A stretch of DNA of 64,000 bases, taken from positions 81,865,001 through 81,929,000 of the forward strand of contig CATIUR010000003.1 of NCBI GenBank assembly GCA_949592205.1, given 5' to 3'. Origin of the DNA: Helichrysum umbraculigerum. Taxonomy: Eukaryota > Streptophyta > Magnoliopsida > Asterales > Asteraceae. The notes beneath the pieces were generated by a model. It searched no databases. It was not told the DNA's origin and was given only the letters and a program-made list of their open reading frames with translations. The translations under genes and the position numbers were made by a program. Numbering within the stretch: the first letter of the stretch is position 1; every line of letters begins with the position of its first letter. Positions 20,943 through 32,800 of this stretch are shown here, piece after piece.

Positions 20943-23900
20943 TGTCGCACCCCCAAAACACGTGGCAGCGGAAACATGAGTTGTCATGGGGGCGCCGACC
21001 AAATCAAATATCATTACACAAAGATTAAAGCAAACGACCTCTAAATGAGACGTTCGAAAACATTACATTCCATAAGTTTAAATTGTTTACAATAGTTGTA
21101 CAAAACATTTGGAGTTCGCATAATATAAGTTGAATTACAAAGTTACTAAATATAGTAGAATGCAATCTAGATCCTGAGATGTTGAAAAATATGCGACTCG
21201 AGTTAAGCTATCCATAGCTTCCTACTGCGGCGGGTTACCTGAGAAATACATACTAAAAGGGTCAACATAAAGTTGGTGAGTTCATAGAGTTGTTTAAATG
21301 TTGGTATCAAACCAATTGTTATGAAACACGAGTTATGAAACACAAGATTTTAATCGTTGTATCATTCAACAATGATAAGTAAATGTATCGTTAACAAACG
21401 ATAAGTAAATGTGTTGAATAAATGTATCGTTAACAAACGATAAGTAAATATGTAATTGCACGAATGCAAAAAGATGTATCGTTAACAAACGATAAGTAAA
21501 TATGTAATTGCACGAATGCAAAAAGATGTATCGTTAACAAACGATAAGTAAATATGTAGTTGCACGAATGCAAAAAGATGTATACCATTTGCCATGAGCT
21601 CATAGTCCGAAGCTTAACAATGTGTGCCGTGCCTCTTTCGAGTACACGATCGTGGGTGCCCCAATGCAAGTGTCTAATCCGGTACACTCGTTATGAACAA
21701 ATATTAATACGTCCGTTTGACAGGTTAGCGCGACTAACTCGGACGGGGATTGTCAGTCCCAAATAGATCTATTTACTAATATTCACGCTTTAGCAAAACT
21801 AACAAACTATGATGTGTAGGGCCTTTGTGGATTAGTGTGTAACTCATGCAATCCGTATAGCGTTGTTTATGGTACTTGTGTTCATAAAAGCAGTTGTGTA
21901 ATTCAAATGTATACAAAGCAGTTGCAAAGCAATTGTATAAAACAGTTGTAGTATGTATTCTCCCCCAAAATAGTTATAAAACTGTAAAAAGAGGGGCTAT
22001 GAAACTCACCTGAGTTCTAGCAAAATGTAAGCAAGCAATATCAATTAGCAAGCAATGTGTGGTCCAAAGTGCAACCTTCTAACGTCCTAAACGTATAAGG
22101 TTGTATGAGTAGATGTCTAGAAAGATCATCTATGTAAGTGGAGGGTTAATGTCCACTTAATTCACAATGTAGGTGGAGGGTTAATGTCCACCTAAGGCTA
22201 GTTCATCCAACTAGTATGTCCAAATAAGTTGTTCATGTTGTTTATCAAAAACGTGTACGACCCGTTGGTGAAAGTTTGTAATAATAATTCGTTAAGACAT
22301 TATTATTAGAATGATGTTATACTTTCATATGTATAGTATGTTTCATGAGTTATAACGTTGCATTGTATAAGTATTAACGTTGCTTGAAGTTTAACACTTA
22401 GTGAGAAAACTAGTTTTTAAAGATTCTGTTTCATGCGACACTTCATGCGTCACTTGCTAGTTAGGGGCGGCACTTAGGAAGTGCCGCATGATATGCGTTT
22501 TCAGATTTAAATAGCGTCACTTAAGAAGTGTCGGGTACGGGCGTCACTAAGGCATGGCGGCACTAAGGGTAAGTGCCGCTAATATAATAGTTCAGTCACT
22601 TTAGGCGTCACTTAGGTAGTGTCGGTATTAATAAAGTTTTAATAACAAAGGCGTCACTTATCGAGTGTCGCTATAAATCATATTCAGAAAAGTAAGGGCG
22701 TCACTATGGGAGTGTCGCTATAAATCATATTCAGAAAAGTAACGGCGTCACTATGGGAGTGTCGCTATAATTCATATTCAGAAAAGTAAGGGCGTCACTA
22801 TGGGAGTGTCGCTATAATTCCTGGGGTCATGCGTCACTTATGTCTGTCTTGATTTTGCTAAGTCCAAAAACGTGGTCAACTATGACGGTTTGACCCGAAC
22901 TTTTTACTCAAGTCATATTCCAGTAAATAAAGGTTATAAAAGTTACTATTTCATATTGTAGTCGTTTCGAGATGTCGGTTTTTAATACGCATGTCAAAAC
23001 TTAAGATTTTCATGTTTTCGGTTTTTGTCGGTTTACTTCGGCACTCGATTTTAACATGTTCTAGTCTGAATTTGATTCCAAAATTTTTACCATATGTTCA
23101 TGAGTGTATCTAGTTTATAACCTGATTTTTCCAAGATCTATAATGTCCATTTAGATAGATAATAAATCTTACGAAAGAACCGTACTCGGTTTTCGACAAA
23201 TATCAGGCAGTCGCAAAGATCAGATTATATACAAAAATAAGTACGGATCTGGAAAAAGTGCAAAACACGAAAGTTGTAGCTCTTTTCAATACGCAACTTT
23301 TAAAAAAAAATCCGTTGTCTAACTCTTAACAGAGCTCAAGTTATGGCCGATTCTGTGGACTGATTTTCTGGAGACAGATTCTGTCACATTTTGCATGTTC
23401 AAATGTGTTGTATAAAAACGATTTTTAAGCTTATTCTTGGACATAAACATGTTAGATGAACATTATAACATCATAATCAGTAGATTAAAAGTAAAATAAG
23501 TGAAGGGTTTTGATAAATCTCACAAAGGAATGATGAAGAACAAGTGTAGATGAAGATGATGCTCTTGTCTTGGACTTGATCTTCTTGATCTCCTCTTCAA
23601 GAATGTGGTGTTTAATGGTGGTTTATGGTGGTGTTTAGGGCTGAGGTTCCAGATTTTTAGAGTGAGAGGGAAATGTCTAGAGAGAGGTTAGAGAGTTTTT
23701 GGTGAAGTGTTTAAGTGGAAATGAAAGATGCATGAAGAGGAATGGAGGTGTAAGTGTTCAAAGGTGATGATCACTTTGCATGGATCAAGAGTGGAGGAAG
23801 TGAGGGGTGGCACATGGGGTGGCCGGCCCCCATGTGGTCCCACCAAGGGCATTTTGGTCATTTCACATTTCTAGCTTAAATCGTTGCGTTTTTCGTTCGT

Positions 23901-24533
23901 TTACCCGATTGTTTAAACGTTTATTCGTACGTTAAATGTTTAGTTGACGTTTTTATTTAACGATTTGAGTTTCGATATTTCTACTTGAAATATTCAATAT
24001 AGTACTTGGAAACACTTATAAAAATGTTTCGTTAAATCATTGGCCTCGATTTGCGTGCACGTTCTACGGCGGTTTAAAAATCGCGTAACGTTATTTTGAG
24101 TCGTTTAGATTAATGATATAATTTGGATAAATTTCCATTGAAGTATTATTTAAAATACTTAATTTAGGTTGTCAATTTAATTATTGACGTTCGTTTGGTT
24201 GTCGAAATAAATTCGCGCGTTATCGTTGCGTTTGAGACGTTTTAACCGAAACGTCTAGGTTTTTCGAGTATTATTTTAGCAAAATAATAGATAATGATAA
24301 ATAACTTCTAAAAATAGATTAAAGTTATTTATAGAAATGTTTTCACCAACGTCGTATTTAAACTGTGTCGGACTCCATCCGATAATAAAGTGTACGATTT
24401 AAACAAATCGCAAATGTGTGCAAATATAATAACATATATTAATACACATAATGATACACATAATTCACCCTAATTACATGTATTAGCACAATGATTAGGA
24501 ACTAACACTAGCCCTAATTGGTCGGGTGTCACA
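20943..24533 (-). repeat. 3' LTR of element D (3,591 bp)
   Basis: On the minus strand it begins TGTGACACCCGACC and ends GGGGGTGCGACA. Internal repeats: three 52-bp units (ATGTATCGTTAACAAACG...) at about 21423-21580 and four roughly 47-bp units around GGCGTCACTATGGGAGTGTC at about 22650-22830. Small open frames at 21430-21766 are products of the first repeat and are not genes. Confidence 0.95.
22436..22830. repeat. GCGTCACT/AGTGTCGC motif cluster in the D LTR
   Basis: Paired half-sites GCGTCACT...AGTGTCGC and GCGGCACTTA...AAGTGCCGC recur about ten times, each pair an imperfect inverted repeat 15-25 bp across. The same cluster is at about 31387-31781 in the other LTR. No clear TATA box was found just downstream on the minus strand. 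Confidence 0.75.
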
Positions 24534-24547
24534 TTCTCCCCCTGTTA
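24534..24547 (-). promoter_or_regulatory. Polypurine tract of element D
   Basis: On the minus strand TAACAGGGGGAGAA directly precedes the 3' LTR, the primer site for plus-strand DNA synthesis. The same tract form precedes the 3' LTRs of C and E. Confidence 0.85.
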
Positions 24548-24566
24548 GGAGAATTTCGTCCCGAAA

Positions 24567-27500
24567 TTAGCTTGTTGTCGTGGTCTGAGGGGCATCTAAG
24601 AATAGATGTGGGTATTTCAGTCGCATTTGGTCTTCCCGTTCCCAAGTGAACTCAGGACCGCGCCTAGAATTCCACCGGACTTTAACGATGGGAATACGAC
24701 TCTGTTTCAATCGTTTGACCTCACGGTCCATGATTTCTATCGGTTCCTCGACGAAATGGAGTCTATCGTCGATATGGATTTCGTCGAGAGGGATAACAAG
24801 TGTCCCATCAGACAGACATTTCTTCAGGTTAGAAATGTGGAATGTGTTGTGCACGCTACTGAGTTGAGGTGGTAGCTGCAGTCGATATGCCACCGGACCA
24901 ATTCTTTCGAGGATCTCAAAAGGTCCGATGTACCTAGGGTTTAGTCTGCCTCGTTTGCCAAAACGAATGACACCTTTCCAAGGTGATACTTTCAGAAGTA
25001 CTCGGTCCCCAACGTGGAACTCGAGCGGTTTGCGTCTCACGTCAGCATAACTTTTCTGACGATCACGGGCGGCTTTCAGCCGGTTTTGAATAGTTACGAT
25101 TTTCTCGGTCATTTCATGGACGATTTCAGGACCAGTGAGTTGGCTATCGCCGATTTCGGTCCAACAAATGGGTGATCGGCACTTTCTCCCATAAAGTGCC
25201 TCAAAGGGTGCAGCACCAATGCTGGTGTGGTAACTGTTGTTGTAGGAAAACTCACACAAAGGTAGGTGGTTTTCCCATGTGTTTCCGAAGTCGATTACAC
25301 ATGCTCGAAGCATATCTTCGAGAGTTTGAATGGTCCGTTCACTCTGACCATCGGTTTGCGGATGATAAGCAGTACTCAAATCAAGGCGAGTACCGAGAGC
25401 TTTCTGAAGTGTTTGCCAAAATCGAGAGGTGAAGCGGCTATCTCTATCGGAGATGATCGAGATGGGTATGCCGTGTCGTGCTACAACCTCTTTGATGTAG
25501 ATGCGAGCCAAGCGCTCCATCTTGTCGGTTTCTTTGATAGCTAGGAAATGGGCGGATTTTGTGAGACGATCTACGATCACCCAAATGGTATCGCAACCGC
25601 TCGGTGTTTTTGGTAGCTTGTTGATGAAGTCCATGGTTATGTTTTCCCATTTCCATTGAGGTATCTCAGGTTGTTGAAGTAACCCAGAAGGTTTCTGGTA
25701 TTCGGCCTTAACCTTGGCACAGGTTAGACACTTACTAACATACGTGGCTATGTCAGCTTTCATGTTGGGCCACCAATATCGTTGTTTGACGTCATGATAC
25801 ATCTTGTCAGAACCAGGATGTATGGAGTATCGGGATTTGTGAGCTTCGTCCATGACCAATTCTCGTAGGTTCCCAAAGTTAGGTAACCAAATTCGGTTGG
25901 AGAAGTATCGGGTTCCATCGGATTTGGTTTCAAATTGTTTTTCTATGCCTCGCAAGGCCTCATTTTTGATGTTTTTCTCGTTGAGTGCTTCGAGTTGAGT
26001 GGAATGAATTTGAGCAATAAGATCGTTGTGGATGGTTAAACCAAGGGCTCGAACTCGAAGGGGTTTCACTCGTTCTTTTCGGCTTAGGGCATCGGCAACA
26101 ACGTTAGCCTTACCCGGGTGGTATCGGATTTCGCAGTCGTAGTCACTAAGTAACTCGACCCAACGACGTTGTCTCATGTTTAGGTCCTTCTGATCAAAGA
26201 TATGTTGAAGGCTTTTGTGGTCAGTGAAGATAGTACACTTGGTACCATATAGGTAGTGTCTCCAAATTTCGAGCGCAAAAACAACGGCTCCTAATTCGAG
26301 ATCGTGAGTGGTATAGTTTTTCTCATGGATTTTCAGTTGCCGAGAGGCATAAGCGATGACTTTATCACGTTGCATTAACACACAACCTAGTCCTTGATGT
26401 GAGGCGTCGCAGTAAACTACGAAATCATCTGTGCCTTCGGGTAAGGACAGGATTGGTGCACTGCAGAGTTTCTGTTTAAGGAGTTGAAAAGCCGACTCCT
26501 GTTTGTCGGTCCAGTCGAATTTCTTATCTTTCTGAGTCAAGGAGGTTAATGGTTGAGCAATTCGGGAAAAGTTCTCTATGAATCGCCGGTAATATCCAGC
26601 GAGACCTAAGAATTGTCGGACCTCGGTTGGAGTAGTTGGTGCTTTCCAGCACTTGATGGCCTCGATTTTTGCTGGATCAACACGTATCCCTTGGCTGTCA
26701 ACGACATGCCCTAGGAACTGTACTGTTCGCATCCAGAACTCACACTTGGAGTACTTGGCGTATAGCTCCTCGTGTTTGAGTAATTCCAAGATAGTTTTCA
26801 GGTGTTGGCCATGTTCTGTTTCGTTGCGAGAGTAGATTAGAATGTCGTCAATGAAGACGATGACAAACTTATCCAGGTAAGGTTTGCACACCCGATTCAT
26901 AAGATCCATGAATACAGCCGGTGCGTTGGTTAAACCAAAAGGCATCACTTGGAATTCGTAATGCCCGTAGCGGGTTCGGAAGGCGGTTTTCGGGATGTCG
27001 GCGTCTCGAACGCGAAGTTGGTGATAACCAGACCGAAGGTCGATCTTTGAGTAAAAGCTCGAACCTTGAAGTTGGTCAAATAAGTCATCGATTCTAGGAA
27101 GTGGGTATCGGTTTTTGATGGTAAGTTTGTTCAGTTCACGGTAATCGATACACATTCTGAAGGATCCGTCCTTCTTTTTAACGAATAGGACCGGAGCTCC
27201 CCAAGGTGAGGAACTTGGTCGAATAAATCCCTTGTCCAGGAGTTCCTGTAATTGGGTGGATAACTCCTGCAACTCGGATGGGGCTAATCTGTATGGGGCT
27301 CGTGCCACGGGTGCAGCACCGGGCACAAGGTCGATTTGGAATTCGACTTGTCTAGGCGGGGGAAGGCCTGGCAAATCTTCAGGAAAGACTTCTGGAAAGT
27401 CTCGGACGATGGGCACATCCTCAAGTCGCTTTTCAGCCGACTTCTTTTCGGTTACATGAGCAAGGATTGCCGGGTTCCCTTTCCTCAGGTACTTTTGGGT

Positions 27501-27587
27501 TTTCATACACGAGATGATGTTTAAGTTTCGCCTACCAGTCTCCCCCTGTATGATCAAGGTTCCACCGGTAGCGAGAGGTATACGCAC
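24567..27587 (-). CDS. Element D pol: RT, RNase H, integrase, chromodomain (1,006 codons)
   Basis: Reverse transcriptase-integrase polyprotein of a Ty3/gypsy element, 5' truncated. It aligns from about residue 464 of the E polyprotein, so it opens just after the protease core. In order: reverse transcriptase with Phe-Ile-Asp-Asp near residue 247, RNase H with its first Asp near 394, integrase HHCC zinc region near 590-630, DD35E catalytic core (Asp near 653 and 714, Glu near 750), and a C-terminal chromodomain-like segment (last 65 residues). No internal stop or frameshift. The ATG is probably fortuitous: upstream sequence (27588-27660) still encodes protease-end residues but holds a frame break. 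An intact pol without gag in a young element suggests a deletion shortly before or after insertion. Confidence 0.93.
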   Translation of the reverse strand: MRIPLATGGTLIIQGETGRRNLNIISCMKTQKYLRKGNPAILAHVTEKKSAEKRLEDVPIVRDFPEVFPEDLPGLPPPRQVEFQIDLVPGAAPVARAPYRLAPSELQELSTQLQELLDKGFIRPSSSPWGAPVLFVKKKDGSFRMCIDYRELNKLTIKNRYPLPRIDDLFDQLQGSSFYSKIDLRSGYHQLRVRDADIPKTAFRTRYGHYEFQVMPFGLTNAPAVFMDLMNRVCKPYLDKFVIVFIDDILIYSRNETEHGQHLKTILELLKHEELYAKYSKCEFWMRTVQFLGHVVDSQGIRVDPAKIEAIKCWKAPTTPTEVRQFLGLAGYYRRFIENFSRIAQPLTSLTQKDKKFDWTDKQESAFQLLKQKLCSAPILSLPEGTDDFVVYCDASHQGLGCVLMQRDKVIAYASRQLKIHEKNYTTHDLELGAVVFALEIWRHYLYGTKCTIFTDHKSLQHIFDQKDLNMRQRRWVELLSDYDCEIRYHPGKANVVADALSRKERVKPLRVRALGLTIHNDLIAQIHSTQLEALNEKNIKNEALRGIEKQFETKSDGTRYFSNRIWLPNFGNLRELVMDEAHKSRYSIHPGSDKMYHDVKQRYWWPNMKADIATYVSKCLTCAKVKAEYQKPSGLLQQPEIPQWKWENITMDFINKLPKTPSGCDTIWVIVDRLTKSAHFLAIKETDKMERLARIYIKEVVARHGIPISIISDRDSRFTSRFWQTLQKALGTRLDLSTAYHPQTDGQSERTIQTLEDMLRACVIDFGNTWENHLPLCEFSYNNSYHTSIGAAPFEALYGRKCRSPICWTEIGDSQLTGPEIVHEMTEKIVTIQNRLKAARDRQKSYADVRRKPLEFHVGDRVLLKVSPWKGVIRFGKRGRLNPRYIGPFEILERIGPVAYRLQLPPQLSSVHNTFHISNLKKCLSDGTLVIPLDEIHIDDRLHFVEEPIEIMDREVKRLKQSRIPIVKVRWNSRRGPEFTWEREDQMRLKYPHLFLDAPQTTTTS

Positions 27588-28317
27588 AATCTTTTCAAAA
27601 CAGACAATTTCAGCATGATGATATGGATAATCGGTCCATGCTTATGATGATATGGATAATCAATTTTGACGGTTATGAGATCTATGTGGGAAATGTTCGC
27701 TCGCGATGGTGTAAAATCAGTCGATAAATTTCTATGATAATAGTTTGCTTGGAACCATTAAGTCCGTTGAAAACTTGAGTAATTCAAAATATGTTGGAAA
27801 AATCTGGTTGTCAATAAGACGTTGAAAATTTCTGTCTAGCCAATTTAATTGAACGTTAGAAGTTGTAAATAGTTCCGGGTAGTTGTTTGGTGAAAATTCT
27901 TTGAAAACTTGAATCGGTAGAAATCTGTTGAAAAATCTCTTGAAAACTCTTGTTATTGTAAAGTGTTGAAAGTTTTAGTTGATTCTTATAGTGGTGTCTC
28001 CTTAAATGAAAGGGGGACAAAAGAATGAATTAGATCTTAGTATGAGAGCTAAGATTGTCACATTCATGATTAAGAGTAATATGTGGCTTCATAGTACGAT
28101 GGTAAATCAGTACAAGGTAATATGATTTGTAACTAATAAGGCGCAAGGTTTAGGTTGATAGCATATAGAATTCTAAGTTTACAAAACAGGCCGGGCATCG
28201 ATACATCCGGACGAATACATAAGTTTTATACAAAATGTGATGGGGTTTTATACACCCATCGATAGATCATCGAGCTAACACCAGCCATGTTCACCGTTGT
28301 TCGAGTCTACTTCTAAT
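27588..28317 (-). other. Element D leader remnant and gag/protease deletion junction
   Basis: Directly upstream of pol the minus strand still carries a protease-end remnant (27588-about 27640), with a frame break and a small duplication of GATGATATGGATAATC (near 27615 and 27643). Beyond it is noncoding leader like that between ORF-B and gag in C and E. In E the missing stretch is about 1.4 kb (gag, zinc knuckles, protease active site). Confidence 0.65.
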
Positions 28318-28773
28318 CTATTCTAAGTTCAGGTCGTGTGGATAGTAACGTGCTTCGAGCATGTCACTGTATCGCGGGAGTGCATAGTGGAGTAAGATAT
28401 TGTCTGTTGAGTGTTGGCACATCCCTTTGATCCACGTTTTTGTTATTTGCTTAAAATGAGTGGCCACTTCCTTCCAGTAGTGAATCCTATCCCTGATTCG
28501 GTCGGGAATAGACCTTTTCAGAATCCTCAATTCTTGCTCGTAGGTCTTGCACCTAAGCTTGAGCTCCCAATTGCGGCCATCTAAATCTTCGGCCTGATCT
28601 CTCACTCTTTCGTATTCCTCGATGCCAATCATTCCGAAGTTGTGTTGCTCGTTTTCCTCCATAATGATTTCTTCCATTGGTGCTATTTCCTCATCGAGGT
28701 ATGTGTACTGAATCTGTTCTTCACAGATTAGGTCGTCATCTGACGAGTAGTCGTTCTTAGGGGAGTTTGCCAT
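28318..28773 (-). CDS. ORF-B of element D: conserved accessory protein, 151 codons
   Basis: Function unknown. It is homologous to the proteins at 36168-36623 (element C) and 43451-43927 (element E), all located between primer-binding site and gag. Layout: an acidic N-terminus with Ser-Asp-Asp-Asp (residues about 10-15), a Gln-Ile-Gln-Tyr-x-Tyr-x-Asp motif, an acidic stretch, the best block Ile-Glu-Glu-Tyr-Glu-Arg-Val-Arg-Asp-Gln-Ala (about 51-61), Leu-Asp-Gly-x-Asn-Trp, a basic helical middle with Trp-Lys, Lys-x-Trp-Ile-Lys, and a C-terminal Met-Leu-Glu-Ala-Arg-Tyr. No Cys/His finger, signal peptide or membrane segment. Probably helical and nucleic-acid or Gag associated, but that is inference. 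It is intact although gag is deleted in this element. Confidence 0.8.
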   Translation of the reverse strand: MANSPKNDYSSDDDLICEEQIQYTYLDEEIAPMEEIIMEENEQHNFGMIGIEEYERVRDQAEDLDGRNWELKLRCKTYEQELRILKRSIPDRIRDRIHYWKEVATHFKQITKTWIKGMCQHSTDNILLHYALPRYSDMLEARYYPHDLNLE

Positions 28774-29878
28774 CTTTTTCGGGAGGGCGTTCTATCAAGA
28801 CAATGAATCAACAATAAGAAGGTTTAGTCAATGTCGTAGTTTCAAAGAGTAGTCACAAAAATGACCAGGTAGTGTTTTTAAAGTAGTCAACCATGACTAT
28901 GTTGTTTTGAAATGAACAAATGCTTGGTGAAGGTGATTAGATAGTTGATAGATTCATAGTTGCGGGTAGTCCATGCAGTAGTGATTAGAATGTTCAAGTC
29001 ATAGTTTGAAATAGTTTGAAGTAGTTTATAGATTTAGTCGTTGTAAGTATCCCTCGCAATACTAATCCAGTGATGTTTGGAACAGACAAAGTCGCGAATC
29101 AAGTTATGAGTAAATCGTTTGACAAACGTGTCAAAATGGTGACCAAACATGATCAAGTAGTAAGTCTCGTGTTTGAAAGGATTGTTGACATACAAGTCAA
29201 AGAGTGATCAATCATGATCAAGTAAAGAGTTGAGTGGATTGTTGAAGTTCATTCAATTGTTGGAAAAATCATTTCCGATAAGTAGGTGTGTCTGTTCCTC
29301 TAGTCGTGTGTAGTACGCATGCCTTATGGGTCTAAGTTCTATATCGTTCTCCCCGAGTGATTTAGTTGTGAGCGGAAAGAAGAAAGTGAAATAGGTGTCA
29401 CTTGTTTGGGTGGCGAATCCAAAGGTGGATTCTCCCCAAGTGAGTTCGATTCGATTATATCGTTGCCCGATTCGGTTGAGCGAGTGGTACCGCGAAAGTC
29501 TCCAAAGTGGTAATTAAGGTTTGTGTTTCGTGTTCGATGTCACGCGACATAGTTGTGGGAGTGGTTGCCATATAGAGTGGCAAGGAGTTTAATATACGGG
29601 AAGTTGAGGTCATATATAGCAATATAACAACCTAGCACATAAGCACGTATAAGGTTGGTCCCGTTCTATCCTTGGTTCGCGTTGTCTACCGCACCCTCGT
29701 TTACTATAACCATTTCAGGTCTTGCATCGATTCTTGTTTAATTGTACATAGTTGATCAAGCTATGTTAAATTAAATTCAAATGATGCAATTGCTGAACCA
29801 GTCATAACAAATGAGGAATACTAACCTAACGGTTATAGTCTAGGTCACTAATGCAATCCTAGTTCGCTATAACCTTAG
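28774..29878 (-). other. Element D 5' leader between primer-binding site and ORF-B
   Basis: About 1.1 kb with no open frame of note. C has ORF-A in the equivalent place; D and E do not. Confidence 0.6.
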
Positions 29879-29890
29879 GCTCTGATACCA
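29879..29890 (-). promoter_or_regulatory. Primer-binding site of element D
   Basis: On the minus strand TGGTATCAGAGC starts three bases after the 5' LTR end. It is complementary to the 3' end of initiator tRNA-Met, the usual primer of plant chromoviruses. Confidence 0.9.
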
Positions 29891-29893
29891 ATC

Positions 29894-32800
29894 TGTCGCA
29901 CCCCCAAAACACGTGGCAGCGGAAACATGAGTTGTCATGGGGGCGCCGACCAAATCAAATATCATTACACAAAGATTAAAGCAAACGACCTCTAAATGAG
30001 ACGTTCGAAAACATTACATTCCATAAGTTTAAATTGTTTACAATAGTTGTACAAAACATTTGGAGTTCGCATAATATAAGTTGAATTACAAAGTTACTAA
30101 ATATAGTAGAATGCAATCTAGATCCTGAGATGTTGAAAAATATGCGACTCGAGTTAAGCTATCCATAGCTTCCTACTGCGGCGGGTTACCTGAGAAATAC
30201 ATACTAAAAGGGTCAACATAAAGTTGGTGAGTTCATAGAGTTGTTTAAATGTTGGTATCAAACCAATTGTTATGAAACACGAGTTATGAAACACAAGATT
30301 TTAATCGTTGTATCATTCAACAATGATAAGTAAATGTATCGTTAACAAACGATAAGTAAATGTGTTGAATAAATGTATCGTTAACAAACGATAAGTAAAT
30401 ATGTAATTGCACGAATGCAAAAAGATGTATCGTTAACAAACGATAAGTAAATATGTAATTGCACGAATGCAAAAAGATGTATCGTTAACAAACGATAAGT
30501 AAATATGTAGTTGCACGAATGCAAAAAGATGTATACCATTTGCCATGAGCTCATAGTCCGAAGCTTAACAATGTGTGCCGTGCCTCTTTCGAGTACACGA
30601 TCGTGGGTGCCCCAATGCAAGTGTCTAATCCGGTACACTCGTTATGAACAAATATTAATACGTCCGTTTGACAGGTTAGCGCGACTAACTCGGACGGGGA
30701 TTGTCAGTCCCAAATAGATCTATTTACTAATATTCACGCTTTAGCAAAACTAACAAACTATGATGTGTAGGGCCTTTGTGGATTAGTGTGTAACTCATGC
30801 AATCCGTATAGCGTTGTTTATGGTACTTGTGTTCATAAAAGCAGTTGTGTAATTCAAATGTATACAAAGCAGTTGCAAAGCAATTGTATAAAACAGTTGT
30901 AGTATGTATTCTCTCCCAAAATAGTTATAAAACTGTAAAAAGAGGGGCTATGAAACTCACCTGAGTTCTAGCAAAATGTAAGCAAGCAATATCAATTAGC
31001 AAGCAATGTGTGGTCCAAAGTGCAACCTTCTAACGTCCTAAACGTATAAGGTTGTATGAGTAGATGTCTAGAAAGATCATCTATGTAAGTGGAGGGTTAA
31101 TGTCCACTTAATTCACAATGTAGGTGGAGGGTTAATGTCCACCTAAGGCTAGTTCATCCAACTAGTATGTCCAAATAAGTTGTTCATGTTGTTTATCAAA
31201 AACGTGTACGACCCGTTGGTGAAAGTTTGTAATAATAATTCGTTAAGACATTATTATTAGAATGATGTTATACTTTCATATGTATAGTATGTTTCATGAG
31301 TTATAACGTTGCATTGTATAAGTATTAACGTTGCTTGAAGTTTAACACTTAGTGAGAAAACTAGTTTTTAAAGATTCTGTTTCATGCGACACTTCATGCG
31401 TCACTTGCTAGTTAGGGGCGGCACTTAGGAAGTGCCGCATGATATGCGTTTTCAGATTTAAATAGCGTCACTTAAGAAGTGTCGGGTACGGGCGTCACTA
31501 AGGCATGGCGGCACTAAGGGTAAGTGCCGCTAATATAATAGTTCAGTCACTTTAGGCGTCACTTAGGTAGTGTCGGTATTAATAAAGTTTTAATAACAAA
31601 GGCGTCACTTATCGAGTGTCGCTATAAATCATATTCAGAAAAGTAAGGGCGTCACTATGGGAGTGTCGCTATAAATCATATTCAGAAAAGTAAGGGCGTC
31701 ACTATGGGAGTGTCGCTATAATTCATATTCAGAAAAGTAAGGGCGTCACTATGGGAGTGTCGCTATAATTCCTGGGGTCATGCGTCACTTATGTCTGTCT
31801 TGATTTTGCTAAGTCCAAAAACGTGGTCAACTATGACGGTTTGACCCGAACTTTTTACTCAAGTCATATTCCAGTAAATAAAGGTTATAAAAGTTACTAT
31901 TTCATATTGTAGTCGTTTCGAGATGTCGGTTTTTAATACGCATGTCAAAACTTAAGATTTTCATGTTTTCGGTTTTTGTCGGTTTACTTCGGCACTCGAT
32001 TTTAACATGTTCTAGTCTGAATTTGATTCCAAAATTTTTACCAGATGTTCATGAGTGTATCTAGTTTATAACCTGATTTTTCCAAGATCTATAATGTCCA
32101 TTTAGATAGATAATAAATCTTACGAAAGAACCGTACTCGGTTTTCGACAAATATCAGGCAGTCGCAAAGATCAGATTATATACAAAAATAAGTACGGATC
32201 TGGAAAAAGTGCAAAACACGAAAGTTGTAGCTCTTTTCAATACGCAACTTTTAAAAAAAAATCCGTTGTCTAACTCTTAACAGAGCTCAAGTTATGGCCG
32301 ATTCTGTGGACTGATTTTCTGGAGACAGATTCTGTCACATTTTGCATGTTCAAATGTGTTGTATAAAAACGATTTTTAAGCTTATTCTTGGACATAAACA
32401 TGTTAGATGAACATTATAACATCATAATCAGTAGATTAAAAGTAAAATAAGTGAAGGGTTTTGATAAATCTCACAAAGGAATGATGAAGAACAAGTGTAG
32501 ATGAAGATGATGCTCTTGTCTTGGACTTGATCTTCTTGATCTCCTCTTCAAGAATGTGGTGTTTAATGGTGGTTTATGGTGGTGTTTAGGGCTGAGGTTC
32601 CAGATTTTTAGAGTGAGAGGGAAATGTCTAGAGAGAGGTTAGAGAGTTTTTGGTGAAGTGTTTAAGTGGAAATGAAAGATGCATGAAGAGGAATGGAGGT
32701 GTAAGTGTTCAAAGGTGATGATCACTTTGCATGGATCAAGAGTGGAGGAAGTGAGGGGTGGCACATGGGGTGGCCGGCCCCCATGTGGTCCCACCAAGGG

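Noticed and set aside
21430..21766. Open frames on both strands in the D LTR, repeated at 30381-30717
   Set aside because: They recur exactly because both LTRs carry them. One is made by a 52-bp tandem repeat translated three times; no domain.
22650..22830. Regular 47-bp repeats resembling a CRISPR array
   Set aside because: Units are contiguous with no unique spacers, and the context is a plant LTR.
25172..27524. Several 60-92-codon plus-strand frames
   Set aside because: Antisense or off-frame shadows of the D pol gene.
29879..29890. Possible tRNA gene at TGGTATCAGAGC sites (also 34865 and 42922)
   Set aside because: Only the complement of a tRNA 3' end is present, directly next to an LTR; no cloverleaf. 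They are primer-binding sites.
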